DNA of 64,000 nucleotides from NCBI RefSeq assembly GCF_036169555.1, contig NZ_CP108032.1:2356001-2420000 (forward strand), given 5' to 3'. The notes beneath the pieces were generated by a model that was not told the origin of the DNA, made no database searches, and saw nothing but the letters and a program-made list of their open reading frames with translations. Positions 53,723-63,075 of the stretch are shown in pieces (within the stretch, counting starts at the first letter, position 1; each line of letters begins with the position of its first letter). The position numbers and the translations under genes were made by a program. Source of the stretch: Streptomyces sp. NBC_00306. Lineage in GTDB: Bacteria > Actinomycetota > Actinomycetes > Streptomycetales > Streptomycetaceae.

Positions 53723-55906
53723 ATGTTCGAGGGGTTGGGGCGGTTCATCCACCGGGGGCGCAAGCCCCTGCTGATCCTCACACTGGTGTTCGCCGTGCTC
53801 TCCGGGGTGTACGGCGTCGGCGTCTTCGGCGACATGAAACCCGGCGGATTCGAGGACCCGAAGTCGGAGAGCCGCAAGGCGGCCCTCCTTGCCGAGAAGG
53901 CGTTCCCGCAGCGCGCACCCGATGCGGTCGTCGTCTACCGCAGCGATGACAGGACGGTCGACGACCCGGCGTTCCAGAAGGCCGTCGTCGGCAAGATCTC
54001 GTCGCTGCCGAAGTCGGTCGTCACCGGGTCGGCGCACTTCTGGATGACCAAGATGCCCTCGCAGGTGAGCCGGGACCGGCACGCGACGTACGTCGCGATG
54101 AACCTGCACGGCAGCGATGACAACACCAAGGAAGAGTCCTACAAGAAGATCAAGGACAAGCTGGACGTCGCCGGGTTCGAGACCCTGCGCGGCGGCCCCG
54201 TCCCCACCGGCCACCAGGCCGGCGAGGAGATCGGCAAGGATCTCGGCGCCGCCGAGGGCTTCTCGTTCCCCATCCTCTTCCTGCTGCTGGTGGTCGTCTT
54301 CGGCGGACTGGCCGCGGCGAGCCTGCCGCTGCTCGTCGGCGGACTCTCGATCATCGGCTCCATGGCGGTCCTGAGGGTCATCGCCCAGTTCACCGACGTC
54401 TCGGTGTTCGCGATGAGTCTCGTGACGATCCTGGGCCTGGCGGTCGCCATCGACTACGGCCTGCTGATCGTGAGCCGCTACCGCGAGGAGCTGCAGGCCG
54501 GCCGCACCGGCGCCGACGCCCTCGCGCGGACGGTCGCCACCGCCGGACGGACCGTCGTGGTCTCCGGCATCACGGTCGCGGTCGCCCTGTTCGGCATGAC
54601 CTTCTTCCCGTTCGCCTTCCTCAAGTCCATGGCGTACGGCGGTGTGGCCGCGGTCGTCCTGTCCGTCTTCTTCTCGATCATCGCCCTGCCCGCCGCACTG
54701 GCCGTCATGGGCCCGAAGGTCAACTCCCTCTCCCTGCGCCGCAAGAAGCGGACCGCGGCCCCCAAGGCCTCGGACGAGGGCGCCTGGTTCCGGCTGGCCC
54801 ACGGCCTGATGCGCCGTCCGGTCGCCGTCGCGGTCGTCACCCTGGGCGTCCTGCTCGCCCTGGCGATTCCGTTCCTGCGGATCGAGTTCGGCGCCAACGA
54901 CGCCCGCCAGCTGCCGAACACGGCCGAGGGCCGGCAGGTCCACAACATCATGGAGAAGGACTTCGAGGGCGACGGCATCAAGTCCATCGACTCGCTGCTG
55001 AAGCTCTCCGGCCCCGCACAGTCGCCGGAGCAGGGCGCGGCCCTCCAGGCGTACGCCGACAAGCTCGCCAAGGTGCCCGGCGCCAAGGGCGCCCAGATCA
55101 GCGGCGCCGAGGGCACCTCGGCCCGTGTCTCCGTCACCTTCGACGGGGTGGCCGTCTCGCCCGAGGCCCGCGACCTGGTGAACGATCTGCGCGAGGTACC
55201 GGTGCCGGACGGCGCCACCGCGTACTTCGGCGGTGAGACCGCGGTGTTCGACGACACGCTGGACGCACTCGCGGACACGCTGCCGTGGATGCTGCTCTAC
55301 ATCGCGGTCGCGACCTACATCCTGCTGTTCCTGGCCTTCGGTTCGGTGCTGCTGCCGCTGAAGGCGATCGCGATGAACCTGCTGTCCCTGTCGGCCACGT
55401 TCGGCATCCTCGTCTGGATCTTCCAGGACGGGCACCTGGCCGACCTGATCGGCTTCGACCCGACAGGCAACATCGAACCCAATATGCCGATCATGCTGTT
55501 CGCGCTGATCTTCGGACTGTCCATGGACTACGAGGTGTTCCTCGTGTCCCGGATCCGGGAGCAGTACGACACGCTCGGCGACCCGACCGCCGCGGTGGCG
55601 ACGGGCCTGCAGAGCATCGGCAAGCTGATCGCCAGCGCCGCGCTGCTGATGTGCGTCCCGCTCGCGGCGATGGCGACCAGTGGTGTGCTGACCATGACCC
55701 TGTTCGGTGTGGGCATGGTGATCGCCATCCTGCTCGACGTGGCGGTGGTCCGGATCCTGCTGGTGCCGGCCGTCATGAAGCTGATGGGCCGCGCCAGTTG
55801 GTGGGCTCCCGGCCCGCTCCAGAAGCTGTACGCCCGCTACGGCATCAAGGAGGGCGACGCGGCCCTCGACGACGCCTCCAAGGAGCGTGTCCCCGTAGCG
55901 GGCTGA
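53723..55906 (+). CDS. MMPL/RND-family exporter
   Basis: A 727-aa membrane protein with two repeats, each a large extracytoplasmic loop followed by about five helices. Motifs include GLAVAIDYGLLIVSRYREEL in the first half and MDYEVFLVSRIREQYD in the second, with the proton-relay Asp of the MMPL family. Relatives export lipids or lipidic antibiotics (mycobacterial MmpL, ActII-3). ATG 53723 follows AGGGAG. It is divergent from a TetR gene, with a hairpin terminator after the stop. A lipid-type exporter fits a product with a long acyl chain. Confidence 0.92.
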   Translation: MFEGLGRFIHRGRKPLLILTLVFAVLSGVYGVGVFGDMKPGGFEDPKSESRKAALLAEKAFPQRAPDAVVVYRSDDRTVDDPAFQKAVVGKISSLPKSVVTGSAHFWMTKMPSQVSRDRHATYVAMNLHGSDDNTKEESYKKIKDKLDVAGFETLRGGPVPTGHQAGEEIGKDLGAAEGFSFPILFLLLVVVFGGLAAASLPLLVGGLSIIGSMAVLRVIAQFTDVSVFAMSLVTILGLAVAIDYGLLIVSRYREELQAGRTGADALARTVATAGRTVVVSGITVAVALFGMTFFPFAFLKSMAYGGVAAVVLSVFFSIIALPAALAVMGPKVNSLSLRRKKRTAAPKASDEGAWFRLAHGLMRRPVAVAVVTLGVLLALAIPFLRIEFGANDARQLPNTAEGRQVHNIMEKDFEGDGIKSIDSLLKLSGPAQSPEQGAALQAYADKLAKVPGAKGAQISGAEGTSARVSVTFDGVAVSPEARDLVNDLREVPVPDGATAYFGGETAVFDDTLDALADTLPWMLLYIAVATYILLFLAFGSVLLPLKAIAMNLLSLSATFGILVWIFQDGHLADLIGFDPTGNIEPNMPIMLFALIFGLSMDYEVFLVSRIREQYDTLGDPTAAVATGLQSIGKLIASAALLMCVPLAAMATSGVLTMTLFGVGMVIAILLDVAVVRILLVPAVMKLMGRASWWAPGPLQKLYARYGIKEGDAALDDASKERVPVAG

Positions 55907-55924
55907 CACGTTCACCCCCTCGAC

Positions 55925-55962
55925 CGGGTGAAGTGCCGCAGTCGGCGGCGGCACTTCACCCG
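55925..55962 (+). terminator. Hairpin terminator after the MMPL gene
   Basis: A 14-bp perfect stem, CGGGTGAAGTGCCG (55925-55938) with CGGCACTTCACCCG (55949-55962) and a 10-nt loop, lies 18 nt past the MMPL stop. Confidence 0.8.
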
Positions 55963-55983
55963 ACACCACCACCCACTCTGCAC

Positions 55984-56040
55984 TTGACGCACCGACTCGG
56001 GCGTCGGGTACAGTCGATCCATCTATTAGACACCGTCTAA
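55984..56040 (+). promoter_or_regulatory. Promoter and operator site D for the ABC exporter genes
   Basis: TTGACG (55984-55989), 19 nt, then TACAGT (56009-56014) form a candidate promoter. The palindrome TTAGACACCGTCTAA (56026-56040, arms TTAGAC/GTCTAA perfect) sits at the expected transcription start and 20 nt before the ATG, where a bound repressor would block initiation. It matches sites A, B and C. Confidence 0.65.
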
Positions 56041-56060
56041 CTGAGGTCACGGAGGACCGG

Positions 56061-57857
56061 ATGGCCGCGGAAAAGGCCGCACTCGGCGAGATCCTGCGCC
56101 CGATCAAGGGAAGGCTGCGGCTGGCAGTGGCCGCCCAGGCCGTCTCGGCGATCGCCGGCGTCGTCCCCTTCATCGCCATCGCCGAGCTCGGACGGGTGCT
56201 GTTGGACAACGGACCCGACCGCTCCGACCAGGCGTGGACCATCACCGCGATCGGCGCCGGCGCCCTGCTGGTCCGGCTGATCTTCATGCTGGCGGCGGGC
56301 GCGCTCACCCACTTCGCGGACAACGAGCTCCAGTTGCACATCCGCCGCGGTCTGGTGGCCCGGCTCGCCCGCGTCCCGCTGGGCTGGTTCTCCGAGCGCA
56401 ACTCCGGCACGGTGAAGAAAGCCGTGCAGGACGACGTGGACGCGATGCACCACATGATCGCCCACTCCATGCTGGAGATGACCTCGGCGACCGTCGTCCC
56501 GGCCGCGTCGCTCGCGTATCTCTTCTGGGTCGACTGGCAGATGACGCTCGTGACGATCGCGCCGCTCGTCATCGGTCTCGGCCTCTACAGCATCACGATG
56601 GCGGGGATGGCCAAGCATCTGCCCGACTACGACCGGGCGATGGGCGCCATCAACGGCAGCGCTGTCGAGTTCGTCCAGGGCATCTCCGTCGTCAAGACCT
56701 TCGGCCAGAGCCGCCGGGCGCACCAGAAGTTCCGTGACGCGGCCGACGACTTCGCCGCGTTCTTCCTCTCCTGGGTCCGCTCCACGCTCAACTCCAAGGC
56801 CGCCGCCGAGATCGTGCTGTCCCCCATCGCCGTACTGGTGGCGGTCATCACCGGCGGCGCGATCTTCGTGACCGACGGCCGGCTCGCCGGCGTCGACCTG
56901 CTGCCGTTCGCGCTGCTCGGCATCGGCCTCACCGCGCCCGTGCTCGCCCTGTTCTACGCGAGCTACGAACTGCGCTTCGCCAAGGCCGCGGCCGAGCGCG
57001 TCAGCGAGGTGATGAACGCCGAGGAGCTGCCGGTGGCCGAGAGCCCGCGCACCCCCTCCGGCAACCACGTCAGCTACCAGAACGTGCGGTTCAGCTACGA
57101 CGGCAAGAAGGAAGCCGTGGCCGGCGTCGATCTGGAGCTCGCTCCGGGCACGGTCACCGCGCTGGTCGGCCCCTCGGGGTCCGGCAAGAGCACCCTGGCC
57201 ACCCTGCTCCCCCGGTTCGGCGACGTGACCGGCGGCTCTCTGAGCATCGGCGGGGTCGACATCCGGGAGCTGGCGCTGGACGACCTGTACCGCCGGGTGG
57301 CGTTCGTCTTCCAGGACGTCCGGCTCACCCAGGGCACCGTCGCCGACAACATCCGTATGGCCAGGCCCGATGCCACCGCCGCCGAGGTGGCGGACGCGGC
57401 CCGTGCCGCCTGTGTCCACGACGTGATCGAGGCCCTGCCCCGAGGCTACGACTCGGTGGTCGGCGAGGACGCCCGCTTCTCCGGCGGTCAGGCCCAGCGC
57501 GTCTCGATCGCCCGCGCCCTGCTGGCCGACACCCCCGTGATCGTCCTCGACGAGGCGGCGGCCTACGCCGACCCGCAGTCCGAGGCCGACGTCCAGGACG
57601 CATTGTCCGAGCTGACGCGGGGCAAGATCGTGCTGCTGATCGCCCACCGGCTCTCCACGGTGGTCGACGCGGACCAGATCGCCGTGCTGGAGGACGGGAA
57701 GATCGTCGAACGGGGCACGCACCCCGAACTCGTCGCCCGCGAAGGCCGGTACGCCCGTATGTGGCACGCCCATGAACGCAACGCCGCCTGGCAGCCGCAC
57801 CGGCCGGCCCCGGCCACCACTGTCAGCGCCGTCCCGGCGGGAGGTACCAGCCGATGA
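56061..57857 (+). CDS. ABC exporter half-transporter 1 (TMD-NBD)
   Basis: A 598-aa fused membrane and ATPase protein: six helices (about 15-310), then the NBD with Walker A GPSGSGKST, Q-loop VFQDVRL, signature FSGGQAQRVS and Walker B VIVLDEAAAYAD, where the usual DEAT reads DEAA. The helices come first and the NBD last, as in bacterial exporters. Such pairs work as heterodimers with the following gene, often in siderophore or aryl-lipid export (IrtA/B style). ATG 56061 follows GGAGG. The operator at 56026 controls it. Confidence 0.92.
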   Translation: MAAEKAALGEILRPIKGRLRLAVAAQAVSAIAGVVPFIAIAELGRVLLDNGPDRSDQAWTITAIGAGALLVRLIFMLAAGALTHFADNELQLHIRRGLVARLARVPLGWFSERNSGTVKKAVQDDVDAMHHMIAHSMLEMTSATVVPAASLAYLFWVDWQMTLVTIAPLVIGLGLYSITMAGMAKHLPDYDRAMGAINGSAVEFVQGISVVKTFGQSRRAHQKFRDAADDFAAFFLSWVRSTLNSKAAAEIVLSPIAVLVAVITGGAIFVTDGRLAGVDLLPFALLGIGLTAPVLALFYASYELRFAKAAAERVSEVMNAEELPVAESPRTPSGNHVSYQNVRFSYDGKKEAVAGVDLELAPGTVTALVGPSGSGKSTLATLLPRFGDVTGGSLSIGGVDIRELALDDLYRRVAFVFQDVRLTQGTVADNIRMARPDATAAEVADAARAACVHDVIEALPRGYDSVVGEDARFSGGQAQRVSIARALLADTPVIVLDEAAAYADPQSEADVQDALSELTRGKIVLLIAHRLSTVVDADQIAVLEDGKIVERGTHPELVAREGRYARMWHAHERNAAWQPHRPAPATTVSAVPAGGTSR

Positions 57858-59593
57858 TCCGCCAACTGCTCGACGTCGTGGGACCCGAGCACAACCGTCC
57901 CGTACGCCGGATGATCACCGCCCTGGTGGTCTGCGCCGTCCTCCAGGGCATCGCCTTCGCCCTGCTCGTGCCCGTCCTCGAAGCGCTCCTCGGCTCCGAC
58001 CCCGACTCCGTCTGGCCGTGGCTGTGGACCCTGCTCGGGGTCTGTCTCCTCTACTGCGTCGCCTACTACGACTCGCTGCGCACCGGCTTCCAGGCCGGCG
58101 CCACGCTCTCGCGGACGCTGCACAACCGGATCGGCGACCAGGTGGCCTCGCTGCCGCTGGGCTGGTTCGCGCCCGAGCGGGTGGGCCAGCTGGGCCAGCT
58201 CGCCACCAAGAGCGTCATGGACGTCATGGGCGTACCGGCGCACCTGCTGCGACCGCTGGTGACGAGCTTCGTCACCCCGGCGACCGTCGTCCTCGTCATG
58301 TACGTCTTCGACTGGCGGCTCGCCCTCGCGGCGACCCTCACGGTTCCGCTGATCGTCGGCGTCTACCGGTGGAGCGCCGGGCTGAACCGCAAGGCGGACG
58401 AGGCCCGCACCGCCGCGCACGCGGTGACCGGCGGCCGGGTGGTCGAGTTCGCCCAGCTCCAGCCCGTGCTGCGGGTGTTCGGCCGGGACGGCGCGAGCTC
58501 CGGCACCCGCGGGCTGGACGCCGCGCTGCACACGCAGTACGAGGCGTCCCGCCGGGTGCTCGTCACCGGCGTCCCCGGTCTGATCAGCTTCGCCCTGGTG
58601 ATCCAGGCCGCGTTCACCGTCATCCTGGTGACCGGCACCTATCTGGTGCTCGACGGCGGGCTGGACGTGGCCAAGCTGCTGGCGATCCTCGTCCTCGCGG
58701 CCCGGTTCACCGAACCCATCGCGGAGACGGCGGTCCTCGGCTCCACCCTGCGCACCGCCCGGTCCGCCCTGGACCGCGTCGCCGACCTGCTCGCGGAGCC
58801 CTGCCTTCCGCAGCCGGACGACCCGCGGCTGCCGGCGGGCAACGACGTCGAGTTCGAGAACGTGGACTTCAGCTACGACGGCACCCGCGTCCTGTCGGGG
58901 GTCTCGCTGACCCTGCCGGAAGGCACGATGACGGCGCTGGTCGGTCCCTCCGGATCCGGCAAGACGACCGTCAGCAAGCTGATCCCCCGGTTCTGGGACG
59001 TGGACTCCGGTGTGGTGCGGGTGGGCGGCGTGGACGTCCGGGACATCGAGCCCGAGGTCCTGATGTCGAAGATCTCCGTGGTCTTCCAGGACGTGTACCT
59101 CTTCGAGGGCACGATCATGGAGAACATCCGGGTGGGCCGGCCCGACGCGACGGACGAAGAGGTCCGTGAAGTCGCCCGGCAGGCCCGGGTGGAGGAGATC
59201 GTGCAGCGGCTCCCCGACGGCTGGGACACCAAGGTCGGCGAGGGCGGCGCGCTGCTCTCCGGCGGTGAGCGCCAGCGGGTCTCCATCGCCCGCGCGATCC
59301 TGAAGGACGCGCCGATCGTGCTGCTGGACGAGGCGACCGCGTCGCTCGACCCGGAGAACGAGCAGGCGGTGCAGGAGGCGCTCGGCCACCTCACCGCGGG
59401 CCGGACCCTCCTGGTCATCGCGCACCGTTTGCAGACCGTGGCCGCCGCAGGCCAGATCCTGCTGCTGGACGAGGGCCGGATCGTGGAGCGCGGCACCCAC
59501 GCCGAACTCGTGGCGGCGGACGGCCGGTACGCGGACTTCTGGGCGCAGCGCAGCCGGGCCCAGCGCTGGCGGGTGGCCCGACAGCCGTCCTGA
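57854..59593 (+). CDS. ABC exporter half-transporter 2 (TMD-NBD)
   Basis: A 579-aa protein with the same layout: helices about 20-300, then NBD with GPSGSGKTT, VFQDVYLFEG, LSGGERQRVS and VLLDEATASLDPENE (canonical Walker B and catalytic Glu). It overlaps the first ABC gene by 4 nt (ATGA), so the two are made in equal amounts and should pair. The consensus site in this partner and the DEAA in the other are in line with asymmetric heterodimeric exporters. Its end is followed by a strong hairpin. Confidence 0.92.
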   Translation: MIRQLLDVVGPEHNRPVRRMITALVVCAVLQGIAFALLVPVLEALLGSDPDSVWPWLWTLLGVCLLYCVAYYDSLRTGFQAGATLSRTLHNRIGDQVASLPLGWFAPERVGQLGQLATKSVMDVMGVPAHLLRPLVTSFVTPATVVLVMYVFDWRLALAATLTVPLIVGVYRWSAGLNRKADEARTAAHAVTGGRVVEFAQLQPVLRVFGRDGASSGTRGLDAALHTQYEASRRVLVTGVPGLISFALVIQAAFTVILVTGTYLVLDGGLDVAKLLAILVLAARFTEPIAETAVLGSTLRTARSALDRVADLLAEPCLPQPDDPRLPAGNDVEFENVDFSYDGTRVLSGVSLTLPEGTMTALVGPSGSGKTTVSKLIPRFWDVDSGVVRVGGVDVRDIEPEVLMSKISVVFQDVYLFEGTIMENIRVGRPDATDEEVREVARQARVEEIVQRLPDGWDTKVGEGGALLSGGERQRVSIARAILKDAPIVLLDEATASLDPENEQAVQEALGHLTAGRTLLVIAHRLQTVAAAGQILLLDEGRIVERGTHAELVAADGRYADFWAQRSRAQRWRVARQPS

Positions 59594-60109
59594 CGACGGA
59601 CTTTTCGGCCACGCGTCCCCCGAACCACTCGTCCCCGGATGCCCCCGCACCGGGGACGAGTGCTGTCAGGACACGGCTCGCGGAGCACATCGGACGGCAA
59701 TATCCGAACCAGATCCGACATAAGCGAAGGGAAGGCATTCCAGGAACGGACCGGCAGTGACCGCCGGCGGAAGTCAGAATTGCCGGTTCATGTTGCCGCT
59801 CGGCCTCCCCAACGGCAGCCGAATACCAGGGCCATCAGGCAATTTGAACGTTTCCGGCTCCGTCAGATTCATTCCAGCCCGGCTTCCGACGTGCCGGTCT
59901 ATACTTACAACCGTCCTGTTGGCCCATCAGGTTCGAACGGCGCGAAAACGGCGTCGAATTCAAGCCGGACCGGTAGTGGACGCGTTTCCGCCAGACGCGT
60001 TTCCTTCCGGTTACAGGCTGTTCAATCAGTTGTCACATCTGGACACCTGAGGGCCGCGGGACATTCATCGAAGGGTGCTGACATTCTTCCTGCGGGGGCT
60101 TGAGAACAG
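59594..60109. other. 516-nt spacer before the LAL regulator
   Basis: After the terminator this stretch is visibly richer in A/T than the genes around it. No frame shows convincing start and codon bias. It must hold the promoter of the LuxR-type gene, but I see no clear -35/-10 pair. One GCTGACAT lies near 60076-60083, similar to the SARP-like heptamers elsewhere. Nothing else is supported. Confidence 0.6.
59626..59662 (+). terminator. Hairpin terminator after the ABC pair
   Basis: A 13-bp perfect stem, CACTCGTCCCCGG (59626-59638) with CCGGGGACGAGTG (59650-59662) and an 11-nt loop, lies 32 nt past the stop. Confidence 0.8.
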
Positions 60110-62986
60110 ATGTCAACAGATGTTGTATTCCACTGGCCGATAACTGCAAGAGAAACCGAGCTGCGCGCTGTCGAAAACTCCCTTGCGCACGGCAGCGGAG
60201 CGCTTCTCGTCGGCGGTCCCGGGGTGGGCAAGAGCCTGCTGCTCGCCACCGCGCTCGAGCGCGCTTCCGACGAGGGCCGCACGGTTCTCTCGGTGGGCGG
60301 GGCCAGCTGGAACAGCGGTGCACGCGCAAAGGGTTACGCCTCGCTCGGCGAATGTCTGGAGTCGGTGGAGCCGTCGACTCTGGACGGCACCGCGGCCGAC
60401 CGCCCGGTCGTCGGCATCGACGACGCGCATCTGGTCGACGCCGCATCGGGTCACCGTCTGCACCGCCTGGTCGCCGCGGGGCGGCTCAGCGTGCTCGCCA
60501 CCAGCCGCAAGGACGCACCGGCGCCGGCCGGTATCGACAAGCTCTGGGTCGACCGGCTGATCGACCACGTCGAGGTGGCGCCGTTCGACAGCGCGGCACT
60601 GGGTGATGTCCTGCGGGCCCGCCTCGGCGGCCACACCGACGCCACCACGCTGGAGCGGCTGTGGGCAGCCACCCACGGCAACGCGCTGATGCTGCGCGAA
60701 CTCATCGACCACGCGGTCGAGGACGAGTCCCTGCGCTGCGTCAACGGCACCTGGGTGTGGGAGGGCCTGACCGAACGCCCCGGCCGCCGGCTGTCCGAGG
60801 TGATACGGCTCGGGCTGCGCGACCTCAGCCACGACGAACTCGAACTGGTCAACATGCTCGCCGTCGCCGAGCCGCTGGAGATCGACATCGCCGCGGCGTC
60901 GGGCCTCGCACACGCCGCCGAGTCCCTGGACCTGCGCGGCATCGTGACCGTCGAACGCAACGGTACGCGCGTAGACCTGCGGTTGTCGGTGCCGCTCAGC
61001 CGGGTCGTCGTCGCCTCCCGGATGTCCGGCCTCACCGCTCAGCGACTGCGCCGGCAGGTCGCCGACGCCGTGGAACGCACGGGCGCACGCCGGCCCGAGG
61101 ACGTCCTGCGCATCGTCTCGCTGCGGATCGAGGCCGGACTCGTCCCGGAGCGCGAGCAGTTGCTGACCGCAGCGCGCACCGCGATCCGCCGGCGGAACTT
61201 CGCGCTCGCGGAGCGGCTGTGCCTGCTGGCCCTGCGCGACACCCCGACCGAGGACTCGGCGCCCTACGGCCCGGTCCCGGACTCCGCGGAGTACGGAGCG
61301 GTGCTGTGCCGGGTGGTGTCGTACGCGGCACAGCGCTCGGACAGCCCCACGGACTGCGTCCGGGCGGCCCTGCTGCTCGGCAGGGTCCTCATCGGCAAGG
61401 GCTGTCACCAGGAGGCCGAGGCGGTGCTGCGCACGGCGCTCGGATCCGGAGTGGAGGTCCCGCGGGCCGAGTTCATCACCGCCGTACACACCAGGGTCAT
61501 CAATCTGGCCTGGCGCTTACAGCGCGTCCAGGCCGCGGGCGCGGTGCTGGACGGCGCCGTCGCGACCGTCGGCCCTGAGCACGCCGGGATACTGCACGGC
61601 AGCCGCGCCATGATCGCCGTCATGTCCGACCAGCTCCAGGACGCCGTCGACATCGGGGAAACGGTGCTGCGCGCCGGTGACGCGGGCATGGCGGTCACCC
61701 AGACACTGGTGCCCGTGGTCGCCTTCGCGCGGACCGAACTGGGCGATCCGGCGGGCGCCCTGGAGATGTTGAACCGGTACCGGGACGTCTCCTTCGACTG
61801 GGACACCGACGCCGTGGTCCTGCTGGACGCCCTCGCGGCCCGCTGCTCGTGGCTCGCCGGCAACCTCAAGGACGCGGCCGACACCCTGGACGCGCCGCGC
61901 CGGTACGACTCAGCGGACCGCTGGCCCGCCCTGCTGCAGACCGTCGTCGCCCGGTCCCGGCTGCTGCGGCTGCTCGGCGAACCGGAGCGGGCGGTGGCCC
62001 TGCTGCGGCAGGCCATCGCCGTCGAGACGGGTCACGAGTGGCCGGCCACCCGGGCCTGGCCGCTGGCCCAACTGGCCGGTGCGCTCGCCGAGTCCGGTCA
62101 GCACGCCGAGGCGCTGCGCACGCTGGTCGAGGCGCGGTCGATGCAGGGCGAGGCGGTCTCGCACCCGATCGCCGACGACGAGATCGCCTACGACCGGGCG
62201 CTGGTGCTCGCACACACCGGGGACCGGTCGGGCGCGGCCTCGTGCGCCCTCGAACTCGCCGAGCGCGCCGAGGCCGGCGGGCGTGCGGTCACCGCGGTCA
62301 TGGCACTGCACCTGGCCGCCCGCATCAAGGAGAACGCCTCCTACCGCTTCCGGGCCCGCGCCCAGCAGCTCGCGGCGCGGTGCACCGGCGGTGTGATGCG
62401 GGTGATGGCCGATCACATCCAGGCCCTCGCCGATGCCGACGGCAACGCGCTCACCAAGGTCTCCCGGCAGTTCCGGGAGATGGACGCGCTGCCGCTCGCC
62501 GCGGAGGCGGCGGCCCAGGCCGCCCGTGCCCACCGGGCCGCGGGTCAGCGCCGCAAGGGCCGGGAGGCCTCGGCGGCCAGCCAGGACCTGCTCCGAGCCT
62601 GCGCCGGGACCCTGCCGCCGTGGATGGTGACCGAGACCCGCCGGGACAGCGACATCGCCCCGCTCACCCCTCGCGAGCGGGAGGTGGCCGCGCTGGCCGC
62701 GACCGGGATGTCCAACCGCGACATCGCCCACCGGCTGGTGGTGTCGGTGCGGACGGTGGAGAACCATCTGCACCGGATCTACCACAAGCTGGGGATCACG
62801 GCCCGCAACGCGCTGCGCCGGGGTCTGGAGCAGGCGGCAGCGCAGTCCGACGGTGTTCGCATGTCGCCCATGCAACTGCTCCGGGCGCACGAGACGGAGC
62901 GTGCGGCGGCGTCCGACGCGGACCACGGGGGCCGTCGCACCCGCAAGCCCGGCAAGCTCCGGCTGGCCGACCGCACGGCGTCCTGA
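60110..62986 (+). CDS. LuxR-family regulator with ATPase domain (LAL type)
   Basis: A 958-aa protein. The N-terminal AAA/STAND ATPase has VGGPGVGKSLLL near 34-45 and VVGIDDAHLVD. A long helical repeat-like middle part (about 300-830) follows, then a C-terminal LuxR HTH with LTPREREVAALAATGMSNRD and VRTVENHLHRIYHKLG. LAL proteins are large activators of antibiotic clusters. Codon 470 is TTA (61517-61519), so expression likely needs bldA. ATG 60110 follows a GGGGG tract; the HTH lies about 60 residues before the end. It sits at the edge of the exporter block and converges on the reductase gene. It likely activates the cluster; its sites are unknown. Confidence 0.92.
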   Translation: MSTDVVFHWPITARETELRAVENSLAHGSGALLVGGPGVGKSLLLATALERASDEGRTVLSVGGASWNSGARAKGYASLGECLESVEPSTLDGTAADRPVVGIDDAHLVDAASGHRLHRLVAAGRLSVLATSRKDAPAPAGIDKLWVDRLIDHVEVAPFDSAALGDVLRARLGGHTDATTLERLWAATHGNALMLRELIDHAVEDESLRCVNGTWVWEGLTERPGRRLSEVIRLGLRDLSHDELELVNMLAVAEPLEIDIAAASGLAHAAESLDLRGIVTVERNGTRVDLRLSVPLSRVVVASRMSGLTAQRLRRQVADAVERTGARRPEDVLRIVSLRIEAGLVPEREQLLTAARTAIRRRNFALAERLCLLALRDTPTEDSAPYGPVPDSAEYGAVLCRVVSYAAQRSDSPTDCVRAALLLGRVLIGKGCHQEAEAVLRTALGSGVEVPRAEFITAVHTRVINLAWRLQRVQAAGAVLDGAVATVGPEHAGILHGSRAMIAVMSDQLQDAVDIGETVLRAGDAGMAVTQTLVPVVAFARTELGDPAGALEMLNRYRDVSFDWDTDAVVLLDALAARCSWLAGNLKDAADTLDAPRRYDSADRWPALLQTVVARSRLLRLLGEPERAVALLRQAIAVETGHEWPATRAWPLAQLAGALAESGQHAEALRTLVEARSMQGEAVSHPIADDEIAYDRALVLAHTGDRSGAASCALELAERAEAGGRAVTAVMALHLAARIKENASYRFRARAQQLAARCTGGVMRVMADHIQALADADGNALTKVSRQFREMDALPLAAEAAAQAARAHRAAGQRRKGREASAASQDLLRACAGTLPPWMVTETRRDSDIAPLTPREREVAALAATGMSNRDIAHRLVVSVRTVENHLHRIYHKLGITARNALRRGLEQAAAQSDGVRMSPMQLLRAHETERAAASDADHGGRRTRKPGKLRLADRTAS

Positions 62987-63013
62987 CGGCTGTCCCTGGC
63001 CGGCACAGCGGAA

Positions 63014-63057
63014 GGGCGGTGGCCCGCGAGGAACTCCTCGCGGGCCACCGCCCTTTT
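63014..63057. terminator. Bidirectional Rho-independent-like terminator
   Basis: A 19-bp perfect stem (63014-63032 with 63035-63053; in practice a longer loop forms by opening the innermost pairs) followed by TTTT (63054-63057). It lies between convergent genes ending at 62986 and 63076 and probably stops both. Confidence 0.9.
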
Positions 63058-63075
63058 CGGCGGGCTGTCAGCCCG

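Noticed and set aside
59757..60050. A small 97-aa gene in the spacer before the LAL regulator
   Set aside because: It has no ribosome site or codon bias and no recognisable motif; it is probably chance.
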